Assembly (NCBI GenBank): GCA_020634895.1
Contig: JACKAV010000009.1
Coordinates: forward strand, 62,001-126,000
Source of the DNA: Anaerolineales bacterium
GTDB lineage: Bacteria; Chloroflexota; Anaerolineae; Anaerolineales; Villigracilaceae
Reading direction: 5' to 3'
Length of the DNA: 64,000 nt
Position 1 is the first letter of the stretch. Every line of letters starts with the position of its first letter. The notes below the pieces were generated by a model. That model was not told the DNA's origin and made no database searches. It saw nothing but the letters and a program-made list of their open reading frames with translations. The position numbers were made by a program, and so were the translations under genes. Below are positions 9,298 to 17,562 of this stretch, one piece after another.

Positions 9298-9320
9298 TAA
9301 AACTCCCCCGTTTGGGGGAA
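9298..9320 (-). terminator. Short GC hairpin with T-run on minus strand
   Basis: 6-bp stem (9304-9309 with 9314-9319) followed on the minus strand by TTTTATTTT. It may insulate the minus-strand gene below from antisense transcription. Confidence 0.35.
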
Positions 9321-9361
9321 GATTTGGATTGCAAAGCTATTAATTCGGTAAAATCGAAACC

Positions 9362-9763
9362 ATGCCTATCTCCTCCATCTATACCAAAACTTTTACAATT
9401 CCCTCCTCCGCCATTGACGAGAACGGACACGTCAACAACGTGGTCTATGTGCAATGGATGCAGGATATTGCCGTCGAGCATTACTCATCCATTGGCGGCG
9501 TCGAAGCGCAGGGACCCGATTCCACATGGGTTATCCGCAAACACAGCATCGAATATTTCCTGCCCGCATTCGAGGGCGAGGAAGTTGAAGTCCGCACATG
9601 GGTGGAGAATCTCCGCAAGGTGCGGTCACTGCGCATGTATGAATTTGTGCGAAAAAGCGACGGGAAGGTTTTGGTAAAAGGCGAAACGGATTGGGTCTTT
9701 ATGGACGCGAAAACGGGAAAATTAAAGGCGATTCCAATTGAGGTGGAAAAGGTTTTTCGATAA
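9362..9763 (+). CDS. Acyl-CoA thioesterase (YbgC/4-hydroxybenzoyl-CoA thioesterase family)
   Basis: A 133-residue hotdog-fold thioesterase. The motif DENGHVNNVVYVQWMQD carries the position of the family's catalytic acidic residue (usually an Asp; here the local form is IDENGHVNN) and the conserved HVNN turn. It hydrolyses acyl-CoA thioesters; substrate chain length cannot be read. It stands alone, downstream of a possible minus-strand insulator, and is followed by repeat-rich noncoding sequence. Confidence 0.8.
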   Translation: MPISSIYTKTFTIPSSAIDENGHVNNVVYVQWMQDIAVEHYSSIGGVEAQGPDSTWVIRKHSIEYFLPAFEGEEVEVRTWVENLRKVRSLRMYEFVRKSDGKVLVKGETDWVFMDAKTGKLKAIPIEVEKVFR

Positions 9764-9840
9764 ATATGTAGGGCAGGCTTGCAGCCAGCCATGTATTTCT
9801 AGGAGAGTGTTTCTTAGTCCCTAATTGTCTCATCTTTGTA

Positions 9841-9916
9841 CATGGAAAACACGGATTTCACGGAACTACGCGGAAAAAACCGTTAAAAAGACCTGTTCTT
9901 GTCCGTGTTTTCCATG
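9841..9916. repeat. Inverted repeat in the CACGGA-type intergenic family
   Basis: Perfect 15-bp arms at 9841-9855 and 9902-9916 (CATGGAAAACACGGA and its complement), 46 bases apart. The rest of 9764-9946 is noncoding and built from similar CACGGA/TCCGTG words. Confidence 0.6.
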
Positions 9917-9946
9917 AATTCCGTGTCCAAAAAGACTTTAAAATCT

Positions 9947-9970
9947 GTCACGCTAAAAGCGTGACCTACA
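9947..9970 (-). repeat. Palindromic repeat, copy 1 (GTCACGC...GCGTGAC)
   Basis: A 24-base element whose reverse complement recurs exactly at 16954-16977. Its core is an 8-bp stem, GTCACGCT/AGCGTGAC, around a 3-base AAA loop. The CTA at 9966-9968 inside this element is the stop codon of the glycosyltransferase gene, so the repeat abuts and ends that reading frame. Confidence 0.7.
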
Positions 9971-11129
9971 AACTCAATCGCTCATATACTTTTAGCAGTT
10001 TCTTTTGGGACTCGTGCCATGTGAATTTCTCGCGGACATGCGCCGCCGCGGACTCAGCCAGACGATTTGATAATTCCATATCTTTCAATAATACGTTTGC
10101 CTGACGCGCCAGATCATCCGGGTCGTTGGGCGAGAAAAGCAAACCATCCACATCTTCGCGAACGAGTTCGCGGACGATGGGCATGTTCGAAGCAAGGAGC
10201 GGTCGTCCCGCCGCCATGTATTCAAGTACCTTGATCGGGCAGGCGCCTTGAGTCACATTTCGGTCATTCAAACCAAGCGGCGCTACGCAGATATCGGCTT
10301 GCGAGACCAAGGCGGGAATCTCATGATGCGGAACCGCAGGCTGGACGATCACGTGCTCGTCCAAACCCAATTTGCGGATCTGCTTCGCCAGCATCTTGCG
10401 TTGACGTGAACGTCCACGCCCGACGATCTGTAACTTCACCGGCTGTTGTTCCAGGATTTTCGGCAAAGCCTTGATGACAATATCCAAGCCCTGCCAATCT
10501 GCCAATGTGCCGATGTAAAGCAGAACGGGTTCACGTCCTGCACGGGGTGGCAGCGGAGTGACGGGAAAATCTGAAGGGCTGACTCCGTTCGGGATGACAG
10601 TGACCAGCTTCCGGCTGAGTCCGAGCGAGGCGATGTAATCGCGAGTCACGTTCGATGGGCAGATGATGGCGTCGCTCAGGTGCAGAGTCGCGATCTCCTG
10701 TTCCTTTATCTTGGCAAGCAGTTCCGAATCCATGCCGGGGTAGTGATATTTAAGCTCAATGGACGGCAGTCCATTTACCTCGAAAAGTGTTTTGTACCCG
10801 AATTTCTTTTTGTTCTGTGTGATGTGAAAACCATCCCAAATATTGCGAAAATGGACGACATCATAATCAGAATGAAGCGCGAGATGCGAAAGGACGGATT
10901 TGCCAAAATGCACGGCGCGGGCGAGAAAGTTCTGCGAAAGGTCCTGGCTGATGCGCGTGACCTGCGCGCCCTCAATAGTATCTTCGGGGGGGAGCAAGCC
11001 GTCGTTAGGCGTGATAAGATGGACGTGAAAATTCCCATTGACCAGTCCGCGCAAATTGTGGAGAATATGGGTACTCGCCCCCTTGGGGCTGGGCACAATA
11101 TCGAAGGCAGTATAAAGAACGTTCGTCAT
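9966..11129 (-). CDS. Glycosyltransferase family 4
   Basis: A 387-residue GT-B glycosyltransferase that moves a sugar from a nucleotide donor to a lipid or polysaccharide acceptor. Seen: N-terminal acceptor domain with SPKGASTHIL, NGVSPSDFP at the domain boundary, LLYIGTLADWQGLDI opening the donor domain, and the E-x7-E region around KVLEYMAAGRPLLAS. Length is normal. It stands alone, with no polysaccharide cluster beside it, so the product is unknown. The stop codon lies in a dispersed repeat. Confidence 0.85.
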   Translation of the reverse strand: MTNVLYTAFDIVPSPKGASTHILHNLRGLVNGNFHVHLITPNDGLLPPEDTIEGAQVTRISQDLSQNFLARAVHFGKSVLSHLALHSDYDVVHFRNIWDGFHITQNKKKFGYKTLFEVNGLPSIELKYHYPGMDSELLAKIKEQEIATLHLSDAIICPSNVTRDYIASLGLSRKLVTVIPNGVSPSDFPVTPLPPRAGREPVLLYIGTLADWQGLDIVIKALPKILEQQPVKLQIVGRGRSRQRKMLAKQIRKLGLDEHVIVQPAVPHHEIPALVSQADICVAPLGLNDRNVTQGACPIKVLEYMAAGRPLLASNMPIVRELVREDVDGLLFSPNDPDDLARQANVLLKDMELSNRLAESAAAHVREKFTWHESQKKLLKVYERLSL

Positions 11130-11246
11130 ATAAGGTTATCCACCGCAGAGCCCTCCAAGGGCATGGGTTTTGAAGTTTTTTTCTGGTGTTCTTCGCGTGC
11201 TTAGCGGTTCAAATTTATTACGTGAGATTATAACTCGGAGGAATGC

Positions 11247-12194
11247 ATGGACGGTTTGATTTGCGGACTTATTGTCGCAGGTATCGTTGTCATTTCGTTG
11301 TTCTTCTACCTGCTTAACACCGCACGCAAAAAGGGGAATACAGACAAGAATCAATTTGGCAAAAAACAATACGCACCGGTTTACATCTCCATTGCAGACA
11401 AACCAGATTCGATCATCCGCGGCATGAACAAGTTCGTAGCCGAAGTGAATCGCACGGAAACCTCCGGCGATAAGTGGCGCTGGATTCCAATGCTCATTTT
11501 TTTGGCAGGTATCGGCTTGGCATGTATCGACCTGCTGCTCCTGTTGTTCGGATATAGATCCTTCGTTTTCAGCATCGGCGGATTGATGCTTTGGATCGCC
11601 GCTTTTGTGATGGCACGCGTTCTGCGCCGCAGCGACCTGCTGGATTTCTCTCCGCGCTACGGAGGCACAAAAGAACTCCTGCACACGCTTCGGGACGACC
11701 TCAAGCCTGGCACTACATTTCTCGGTCATCTCGACCTGACGGGTTCCATGCTCCAAACCAAAGTGGCGCGTGAAACCAAAGACACCCGCGACCGCGTCAC
11801 GCAATTATTCAACGACCCCTGGCTTTCCCTCAAGGCAAAACTCTACGACGGCAATGTACTGCGCGTTTCCGCCATTCAAAAAACGAAGAAGCGCAAATCC
11901 TATTGGAAGCGCAGCCGCGTCAGCGGAAAGATGAAGATGAAGCCGGAAAAATTCAAAGGCGCACAGCAACAGTTGAAAGTGCGCATCGTGGTCAACCCTG
12001 AGGCGTATGTCATCAAACCGAATGCCCAGTTCACACAAGGCAAGGACGTGGGCAAGTACAAGGTCGTACAGCTTGATACCAGCGGCGGCATGATCAACAT
12101 CCTCGCCGTCTCCCCCTTCGAAGAAGTGGAACACAATCAAATCCTAAGTTTTCTTAAATCAGCATACAGTTTATTGGAGAGAAAGGCTGCATAA
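11247..12194 (+). CDS. Membrane protein of unknown function, paired with the propeller protein
   Basis: A 315-residue protein with a hydrophobic segment at the very N-terminus (LICGLIVAGIVVISLFFYLL) and two more at about residues 85-130. The remaining 180 residues are soluble and basic. I do not recognise a family. Its TAA ends directly before the ATG of the next gene, so the two form an operon and may work together. The start follows ACTCGGAGGA, a good ribosome-binding site. Confidence 0.6.
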   Translation: MDGLICGLIVAGIVVISLFFYLLNTARKKGNTDKNQFGKKQYAPVYISIADKPDSIIRGMNKFVAEVNRTETSGDKWRWIPMLIFLAGIGLACIDLLLLLFGYRSFVFSIGGLMLWIAAFVMARVLRRSDLLDFSPRYGGTKELLHTLRDDLKPGTTFLGHLDLTGSMLQTKVARETKDTRDRVTQLFNDPWLSLKAKLYDGNVLRVSAIQKTKKRKSYWKRSRVSGKMKMKPEKFKGAQQQLKVRIVVNPEAYVIKPNAQFTQGKDVGKYKVVQLDTSGGMINILAVSPFEEVEHNQILSFLKSAYSLLERKAA

Positions 12195-13754
12195 ATGAGT
12201 CGTAAAGTCATTCCTTTTGTTGTTGCGTTCGTATTGATCTGTTTGGTCATGGTCGTGGCGGGCGTGTTCGCATTCAGCGGTTCGGTCGCAGCGGAAAAAT
12301 TCGGCAGCAGCACCGCATGGTCTCAACCCTACTCCACCGCCGAAAGTATGAAGGTCATCGACCTGACCGGCGATGGTCAGGATGAACTCTTCATCCAAAA
12401 CACAAGCAATGTCAGCGTTCTGGACGGCTCCGGCACACCGCTCTGGCAGTTCGATTATTCCAGCCCCAAGACCACGCTCGGTGACGTCAACGGCGACGGC
12501 GTGGAAGACATTGTGGTGTACTACGTCGGGTCGGGCATGTCGGTGGATGTGATCTCAAAAGGGAATGTGACTCCGTTGGCAAGCGCGCTTGATATCGGTT
12601 TCCCCTCGCGCGTGGCGGTGATGCGCTTCTCTTCTGGACCTCAAATTGTTCTTGGCGACAATTTGGGCGGAGTCCTCGCCTTGAGCACGAGCGGAGCGCC
12701 GCTTTGGTCGAGCGAAGTCGGCTCGGCTGAGATCCGCGGCATGGACGATGTCCGCATCAACGGGCAGGTGAATGTTGCCGTCGCATCCAACGACGGGACA
12801 GTGAAAGTCTTTGCGTCAGACGGCAAAACTGTCTGGACGGTGAATCAGGAACAACTGAGAAGGATGCGCGCGTTCGACCTCGACGCCGATGGCAATAGCG
12901 AAGTCATCACCGGCGGCGAGTATGGTCTCTTCCGCATCTACAGCGCCGCGAACGGACAAGTCCTATTCGAGAAGAAACTCGGGCAGGCTGTGAGCGAAGT
13001 CCGCGAAGTGGAATTGGACGGCGACCCGTCCTCGCGCGAGATCGTGGTTGGCGGCAAAGACGGCGGCGTGTGGGCGTTCTCGTTCAACGGGACAACCGCC
13101 AGCCAAATGTGGAGCGGTTCGCTCTCCGATAAAGTGACCGAGATCGCCGGGCTCGACATCAACGAAGACGGCAAGGAAGAAGCGGTCATCGGCGATGATT
13201 CTGGCAAGGTGGCGGTCTTCACCGAAAACGGCACGCGCAATAATCTGCCGGATCATTCCTCCGGCATCACCCGCGTGGACATCGGCAAACTCGGCGGCGA
13301 ACGCTATGTGGTCATTGCCGATTACAACGAAGTGACCACGAACAAGGTCAATTTCAGTTCCATTCCAGGGTTCCAATTTACGCCGTTGGTCGTGGGGCTG
13401 ATCGTTTCCGCGTTCATCCTCATCATTGCAGCGATCCTTGCGTCCATTCCGCCCAAACCGGAAATGAAACTGTCCCTGCAAGACAAAAGCCGTGAAAGCC
13501 TCGAAGCGGAACGCCGCATGTTGAAGGAATCCATTGCGGATGTGGAGCGCCTGCGAAAATCGGGAGAGATGACCAATGACGCCTACCTCGCCCGCCTCAA
13601 ACGCCTGCGCGGCGATCTCGCCGATAATGAATCCGCTTTCAAGACGGCGGGGTACCAGATCAAGGTCGAGACCTTCTCCTGCCCCCACTGTGGCGGGACG
13701 CTGGAATTGGGTATGGATAAGTGCGAGTATTGCGGGCAGGTGGTGTTGTCGTAG
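12195..13754 (+). CDS. Membrane-anchored beta-propeller protein with C-terminal zinc ribbon
   Basis: A 519-residue protein. Residues 8-30 form a signal anchor. Residues 45-385 hold repeated blades with FG-GAP/PQQ-type signatures such as DLTGDGQDELF, DVNGDGVEDIV, DLDADGNSEVI and DINEDGKEEAV, which are calcium-binding-like loops. A second membrane helix lies near 400-425. Then comes a SHOCT-like helical pair (residues 440-490) and a terminal zinc ribbon CPHCGG/CEYCG. The propeller should face outside and the ribbon the cytoplasm. Such a layout suggests sensing or a structural role; no enzymatic motif is seen. Confidence 0.7.
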   Translation: MSRKVIPFVVAFVLICLVMVVAGVFAFSGSVAAEKFGSSTAWSQPYSTAESMKVIDLTGDGQDELFIQNTSNVSVLDGSGTPLWQFDYSSPKTTLGDVNGDGVEDIVVYYVGSGMSVDVISKGNVTPLASALDIGFPSRVAVMRFSSGPQIVLGDNLGGVLALSTSGAPLWSSEVGSAEIRGMDDVRINGQVNVAVASNDGTVKVFASDGKTVWTVNQEQLRRMRAFDLDADGNSEVITGGEYGLFRIYSAANGQVLFEKKLGQAVSEVREVELDGDPSSREIVVGGKDGGVWAFSFNGTTASQMWSGSLSDKVTEIAGLDINEDGKEEAVIGDDSGKVAVFTENGTRNNLPDHSSGITRVDIGKLGGERYVVIADYNEVTTNKVNFSSIPGFQFTPLVVGLIVSAFILIIAAILASIPPKPEMKLSLQDKSRESLEAERRMLKESIADVERLRKSGEMTNDAYLARLKRLRGDLADNESAFKTAGYQIKVETFSCPHCGGTLELGMDKCEYCGQVVLS

Positions 13755-13763
13755 GTAGTGATT

Positions 13764-13789
13764 AGGGAATAGGTGATAGTGAATAGTAA
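13764..13789. repeat. Short imperfect direct repeats (GTGATTAGG/GTGATAGTGAATAG)
   Basis: A run of near-identical 8-10 base words directly after the propeller gene. It resembles other micro-repeat phrases seen between genes here. Confidence 0.4.
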
Positions 13790-13817
13790 AACTCCCGTCC
13801 ATGTGGGCGGGAGTTCT
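13790..13817 (+). terminator. Intrinsic terminator after the propeller gene
   Basis: 8-bp stem (13790-13797 with 13808-13815) around a 10-base loop. The T-run is weak. Confidence 0.45.
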
Positions 13818-13880
13818 GATTTAAGAGCCGTCCACGAATTTATAACGAAGACAGTCTATTTTCGTGCATTCGTGGTCGGT

Positions 13881-15302
13881 CTATTGCGAGAGAGAGCAAC
13901 GAAAACCAAGATAATTTTCTTTGTCGTTTGGGTTAACCCCAAATCGAAAATACGAACGGGCGGCATAGATACCAGAACTCCACGAGCCTCCCCGTTTCAC
14001 TTTGTTTTGTCCATTTTCAGGGCCTGAGGGATTTTCAGAAGGTGAGTTCAAATAGTAAAGATCATCATACCAGTCTCTTACCCATTCAGATACATTTCCT
14101 CCCAAATCGTACACTCCATACAGGCTCTTATCACCTAGATATTTGCCAACCGCTGTAGTATCTCCAATACAAGAATTATCATAATTCGCCTTATTGCAGT
14201 TAATATTTTCTCCCCAAGGATAGGTTCGATCATCCTGTCCACGCGCAGCTTTTTCCCATTGTGCCTCAGTAGGCAGGGCACGTCCCACCCATGAACAATA
14301 AGTCATTGCATCGTACCAAGAAACATATACAACCGGATAATTCGCAAACCCGGGGTCATCGAAATAAGAAGAACGGGATTGTGAACGATTTTTTTCTGGT
14401 GGCTCGCACTGTTTCGCCTCCACACATTTGCCATACATTGCATTAGTGACCTCAGTCTGGTCAATCCAATAAGCATCTAAAAAAACTTTATGAGCGACCT
14501 GGCTCCAATCTAAACTTCCCATCATAAATTCCCCTGCAGGGACATAAAGCAGCAGCATGTCATCCTTCAATGACCTTGAGGATGAGCCAATTCCAAGTAC
14601 CGTTGTCGGTGTCGGGCTGGGAGACGCGGTTTCGGTCAGTGTTGGAGTGAACGGCGCTAACGTCTCTGTAGGCGGTTTGGGCGTTTCTGTAAAACTCTGT
14701 ATGGTAGGTGTGGGTGTCGTTTCGGGCAGTTTCCTGAAGAGGGAATTCAAGCCAAATCCGCCTAAGATGAAAAACAGCAAAACGATTCCCACAACCCCAA
14801 AACTGCGAAACCGTTTTACTTGATAGATATTCCCAGACTTGATAAGTCTTTTTACCTCTTCGGTTTTTACTTTTTCTTCTGGAACCTGCGGCTTCTCTTC
14901 TTTTTCAGCTAATCCCCGATCTTTATTTTGCGAGACAACACTTTCAAGGTGACGGAAAAATCTTTCATCAGGCAGACCACCGCCAATAACATCAGAGTAA
15001 TTTTTATCCTGCAGCAGCATCCATAGATCACCCTGCAGTAAAAGCGGAAATATCCTTTTGTCCTTCTGCATGGCATAAAGGACTTCACGTCTCACCCACT
15101 TCGAAAATTCCGAACTTTTAGTCATCACAACGATAAAAGCATCGCAGGCGTCTATTCGATTCGTGATGTGTTCAACCCACTCATCACCAGTCAACATTTC
15201 CAGGTCATACCAAACGTTAAATCCCCTTGTTTCAAGGGCATCAACCAGTCTCTTTACATAATCCTTATCTGTTCGGCTGTAACTAATGAAAATATGACCC
15301 AT
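13881..15302 (-). CDS. TIR - transmembrane - FGE-sulfatase domain protein
   Basis: A 473-residue protein. Residues 1-135 form a TIR domain (GHIFISYSRTDKDYVKRL, FNVWYDLEMLTGDEW) with a glutamate in SKWVRREVLYA where catalytic TIRs hold their NADase glutamate. A membrane helix follows near 175-195, then a Thr/Pro-rich linker. Residues about 250-473 are a formylglycine-generating-enzyme/SUMF1 fold (PAGEFMMGS, ALPTEAQWEKAARG, YDLGGNVSEWVRDWY, RGGSWSSG, GFRCSLS). Cytoplasmic TIR and outside FGE fold are inferred from the order. The ATG at 15302 is preferred to an upstream TTG. A defence or signalling role is possible; no partner gene is beside it. Confidence 0.8.
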   Translation of the reverse strand: MGHIFISYSRTDKDYVKRLVDALETRGFNVWYDLEMLTGDEWVEHITNRIDACDAFIVVMTKSSEFSKWVRREVLYAMQKDKRIFPLLLQGDLWMLLQDKNYSDVIGGGLPDERFFRHLESVVSQNKDRGLAEKEEKPQVPEEKVKTEEVKRLIKSGNIYQVKRFRSFGVVGIVLLFFILGGFGLNSLFRKLPETTPTPTIQSFTETPKPPTETLAPFTPTLTETASPSPTPTTVLGIGSSSRSLKDDMLLLYVPAGEFMMGSLDWSQVAHKVFLDAYWIDQTEVTNAMYGKCVEAKQCEPPEKNRSQSRSSYFDDPGFANYPVVYVSWYDAMTYCSWVGRALPTEAQWEKAARGQDDRTYPWGENINCNKANYDNSCIGDTTAVGKYLGDKSLYGVYDLGGNVSEWVRDWYDDLYYLNSPSENPSGPENGQNKVKRGGSWSSGIYAARSYFRFGVNPNDKENYLGFRCSLSQ

Positions 15303-15400
15303 AAGTTTTTTAACCAATTACGATGCCTTGCAAGGTGCGGCAAGAAAAACACGGAGAAGCCCTGGCATGGTTCAGTTAAACCTAGTTTAAAAATTATAAA

Positions 15401-15430
15401 CCCTCCCACCGAGAAAACTCAGCGAGAGGG
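15401..15430 (-). terminator. Terminator of the sulfur operon
   Basis: On the minus strand a stem of about 12 bp with one mismatch (CCCTC ... GAGGG outside, GAG-TTTT-CTC inside) is followed by TTTATAATTTTT. It lies 25 bases past the moeZ stop. Short AACCTTC repeats (15435-15452) separate the two. Confidence 0.6.
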
Positions 15431-15454
15431 CTCCAAACCTTCAACCTTCAACCC

Positions 15455-16609
15455 TTAATACAACGGCAAACTCGTATCCACTTCCTCTGCCCAGGCGTTG
15501 ATTCCGCCTTTGAGGTTCTTCATCTTCTTGAAACCGGCGGACGAGAGAATTTCGATGGCGCGCGCCGAGCGTGATCCGCGTTTGCAGAAGACGACCATCT
15601 CTGTAGCAGAATCAAGCTCAGACATACGCTGGGCAACTTCACCGAGCGGGATGTTCTTTGCGCCATCAATGGCAGCGATCTCCAACTCGTGAGGCTCACG
15701 CACATCGAGCAGGAGCAGGTCCGGGTCACGTTCGAGGCGGGCTTTTAATTCCTGCGCTGTGATGTCCCAATCCGCGCCCGCAGACGTATCATCCGCATGA
15801 TGACCGGGCACACCACAAAACTCCTCGTAGTCGATCAACTCGGTGATATCGGCATTCGGTCCGCACACACGGCAGTTGGGATTCTTCTTGAGCTTGACGA
15901 AATCAAAACTCATATCGAGCGCGTTGTATAGCAGGAGTTTTCCAATCAGCGGCTCGCCGATTCCAAGCAGGACTTTGAGCGCCTCGGTGGCTTGAAGTGT
16001 GCCGATCGTTCCGGGCAGGATGCCCAGCACGCCTCCCTCCGCGCACGAAGGGACAAGCCCGGGCGGCGGCGGTTCGGGGAAAAGACAGCGATAGCACGGA
16101 CCTTCCTCGGCGTGAAAGACGCTCACTTGCCCATCGAAGCGGAAGATGGAGCCGTAGATATTCGGTTTGCCGAGCATCACGCAGACATCGTTGGTGAGAT
16201 AACGGGTCGGAAAGTTATCGGTGCCGTCGATAATGACATCGTAATCCTTCGCGATGCGCAAGGCGTTCTCTGATGTATACGGCTCGTTATAAATATCCAC
16301 CTGAATGTCCGGATTCAAATCCTGCAAGCGTTCGCGGGCACTTTCAACTTTCAACTTTCCAACTGTGCTCGTTCCGTGAATGACCTGACGCTGAAGGTTG
16401 GACGAATCTACAACGTCGTAATCCACCAAGCCAATGCGACCGATGCCAGCCGCGGCGAGGTAAAGCGCAACGGGAGAGCCAAGTCCGCCTGTGCCGATGA
16501 CGAGAACAGAAGAGTTCTTGAGTTTGATCTGTCCCTGCAAGCCGACTTCGGGCATGAGCAGGTGACGCGAGTAACGCAATATTTGTTCGTGATTAAGTTC
16601 TTCGATCAT
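15455..16609 (-). CDS. moeZ: MoeZ-type adenylyltransferase/rhodanese
   Basis: A 384-residue E1-like enzyme that adenylates the C-terminal glycine of a sulfur-carrier protein and passes sulfur to it. Residues 1-250 are the ThiF/MoeB fold with GTGGLGSPVALYLAAAG (ATP site), the PSCAEGG segment with the conserved cysteine, and zinc cysteines CYRC and NCRVCG. Residues 285-384 form a rhodanese domain with active loop VVFCKRGSRSA. This two-domain form is the one known to serve CysO in Mycobacterium. The ATG overlaps the cysO stop (ATGA), so the two are translationally coupled. Confidence 0.9.
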   Translation of the reverse strand: MIEELNHEQILRYSRHLLMPEVGLQGQIKLKNSSVLVIGTGGLGSPVALYLAAAGIGRIGLVDYDVVDSSNLQRQVIHGTSTVGKLKVESARERLQDLNPDIQVDIYNEPYTSENALRIAKDYDVIIDGTDNFPTRYLTNDVCVMLGKPNIYGSIFRFDGQVSVFHAEEGPCYRCLFPEPPPPGLVPSCAEGGVLGILPGTIGTLQATEALKVLLGIGEPLIGKLLLYNALDMSFDFVKLKKNPNCRVCGPNADITELIDYEEFCGVPGHHADDTSAGADWDITAQELKARLERDPDLLLLDVREPHELEIAAIDGAKNIPLGEVAQRMSELDSATEMVVFCKRGSRSARAIEILSSAGFKKMKNLKGGINAWAEEVDTSLPLY

Positions 16610-16917
16610 TTTGCCCTCACCCTAACCCTCTCCCAAAGGGAGAGGGAACCACCCGCAATGGACGGAATGAGCATCAACTTATCGCCGTCCTTGATGGGCG
16701 TTTCCACGCCTTGCAGGTCTTTGATATTATGCTCGCCGACGAACAAATTCACGAACGGACGCAGTTCATCCTTCTCGTTGAACAGATGCGGCTTGATGGC
16801 TGGGAACTGAGTCGTCAAATCCGCCAATGCCTCGGAAATATTCGCGCCGTTCACGTCCACTTCACTTTTGCCGCTTGTATAGGTACGCAGCGGGGTTGGG
16901 ATTCTCAAAGTTGTCAT
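16606..16917 (-). CDS. cysO: CysO/MoaD-type sulfur-carrier protein with masked diglycine
   Basis: A 103-residue ubiquitin-fold carrier. Residues 1-90 match CysO closely, ending in LMLIPSIAGG; CysO-type carriers normally stop at this diglycine, which is thiocarboxylated. Here the frame runs on for 13 residues, SLSLWERVRVRAK, encoded by a widespread palindromic repeat (16614-16647). The carrier therefore cannot be activated by MoeZ unless the tail is removed. The JAMM protease gene in the same operon is a candidate for that step. It is not a sequencing-frame problem: the stop is placed in the moeZ start. Confidence 0.85.
   Translation of the reverse strand: MTTLRIPTPLRTYTSGKSEVDVNGANISEALADLTTQFPAIKPHLFNEKDELRPFVNLFVGEHNIKDLQGVETPIKDGDKLMLIPSIAGGSLSLWERVRVRAK
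16614..16647. repeat. Palindromic repeat inserted at the cysO 3' end
   Basis: 9-bp perfect stem (16626-16634 with 16638-16646), loop AAA, plus the CCCTCACCCTAA flank. Its usual translation contains LSLWERVRVRA, a known signature of a repeat spread over many bacterial genomes. It begins at the base directly after the two glycine codons (16648-16653). Confidence 0.85.
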
Positions 16918-16953
16918 AAATTCTGTTTTCTCTCTCGTTTAGTTTTTTTCTTC

Positions 16954-16977
16954 TGTAGGTCACGCTTTTAGCGTGAC
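16954..16977 (+). repeat. Palindromic repeat, copy 2
   Basis: Exact inverted copy of the element at 9947-9970. It lies between the dsrE2-like gene and cysO, and its 8-bp stem with a 3-base loop could affect RNA stability in the operon. Confidence 0.7.
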
Positions 16978-17005
16978 GCCACGTTACAAACACGACCTAC
17001 ATATT

Positions 17006-17530
17006 TCATACAAACAATTGTACATCGGCATCTGCGGCGTATTCAAGGAAGGTCGCCGCGCCGCCAATCTCCGACTCTGGGATGAAGTCTTCGCGTTTGA
17101 AGCCAAAGACATCCATCGTCATCTGGCAGCCGATCATGCGGACGTCAAGTTCCACGCACATATCGCGTAATTCCTCAACCGTGGCAACGCCTTTATTCTT
17201 GAAGGTCTGTTTCATCAAACCGGTTGCCAGCGTCTCAAAACCAGGGACATTCGCCATCAAAATATTCGGCATGGGCCAGTTAATGTTCTGGAATCCCTCG
17301 GGACCAAAGGGCATTTTCATCGGCATGGCAGGGTTGCCAAGCGCCGAGACTTGAGCGGAAAGCTTCGGTTTGAGCAGGGTCAGCCCAAAGAAGGTGAAAA
17401 AGATACCCACTTCCCAGCCCATTGCAGCGCCCGCACTGGCAAGGATGAACGGCGGATACGCCCAATCAAGCGTCCCTTTGCTGGCGATCAACGCCAGTCT
17501 CTTCGGGGCATTCGGGTCAGATTTTGACAT
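17006..17530 (-). CDS. DsrE2-like sulfur-relay protein
   Basis: A 174-residue DsrE/DsrF-like protein (the larger DsrE2 form). It has the N-terminal RLALIASKGTLDWAYPPFILAS, a hydrophobic segment GWEVGIFFTFFGLTLLKPK and the cysteine in RMIGCQMTMDVFGF, which aligns with the persulfide-carrying cysteine of the family. Family members receive sulfur from TusA or rhodanese. It lies 32 bases after tusA in an operon with CysM, Mec, CysO and MoeZ, so a role in feeding sulfur to the carrier is inferred. Confidence 0.82.
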   Translation of the reverse strand: MSKSDPNAPKRLALIASKGTLDWAYPPFILASAGAAMGWEVGIFFTFFGLTLLKPKLSAQVSALGNPAMPMKMPFGPEGFQNINWPMPNILMANVPGFETLATGLMKQTFKNKGVATVEELRDMCVELDVRMIGCQMTMDVFGFKREDFIPESEIGGAATFLEYAADADVQLFV

Positions 17531-17562
17531 ATAAACCTCTTATTAAAATCAAAAGACAAAAT

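Noticed and set aside
12195..13754. Propeller protein as a PQQ-dependent dehydrogenase
   Set aside because: The blades carry FG-GAP-like calcium loops, and the protein has two membrane helices and a zinc ribbon. The PQQ active-site residues are not seen.
12963..13802. A 279-codon open frame on the minus strand
   Set aside because: Shadow of the propeller gene; the composition is His/Arg/Asp-rich as expected from reversed codons.
16336..16366. Repeat of GAAAGTTGAAAGTT words inside moeZ
   Set aside because: It encodes the conserved KVESARERL segment of the MoeB family, so the repetition is coincidental.
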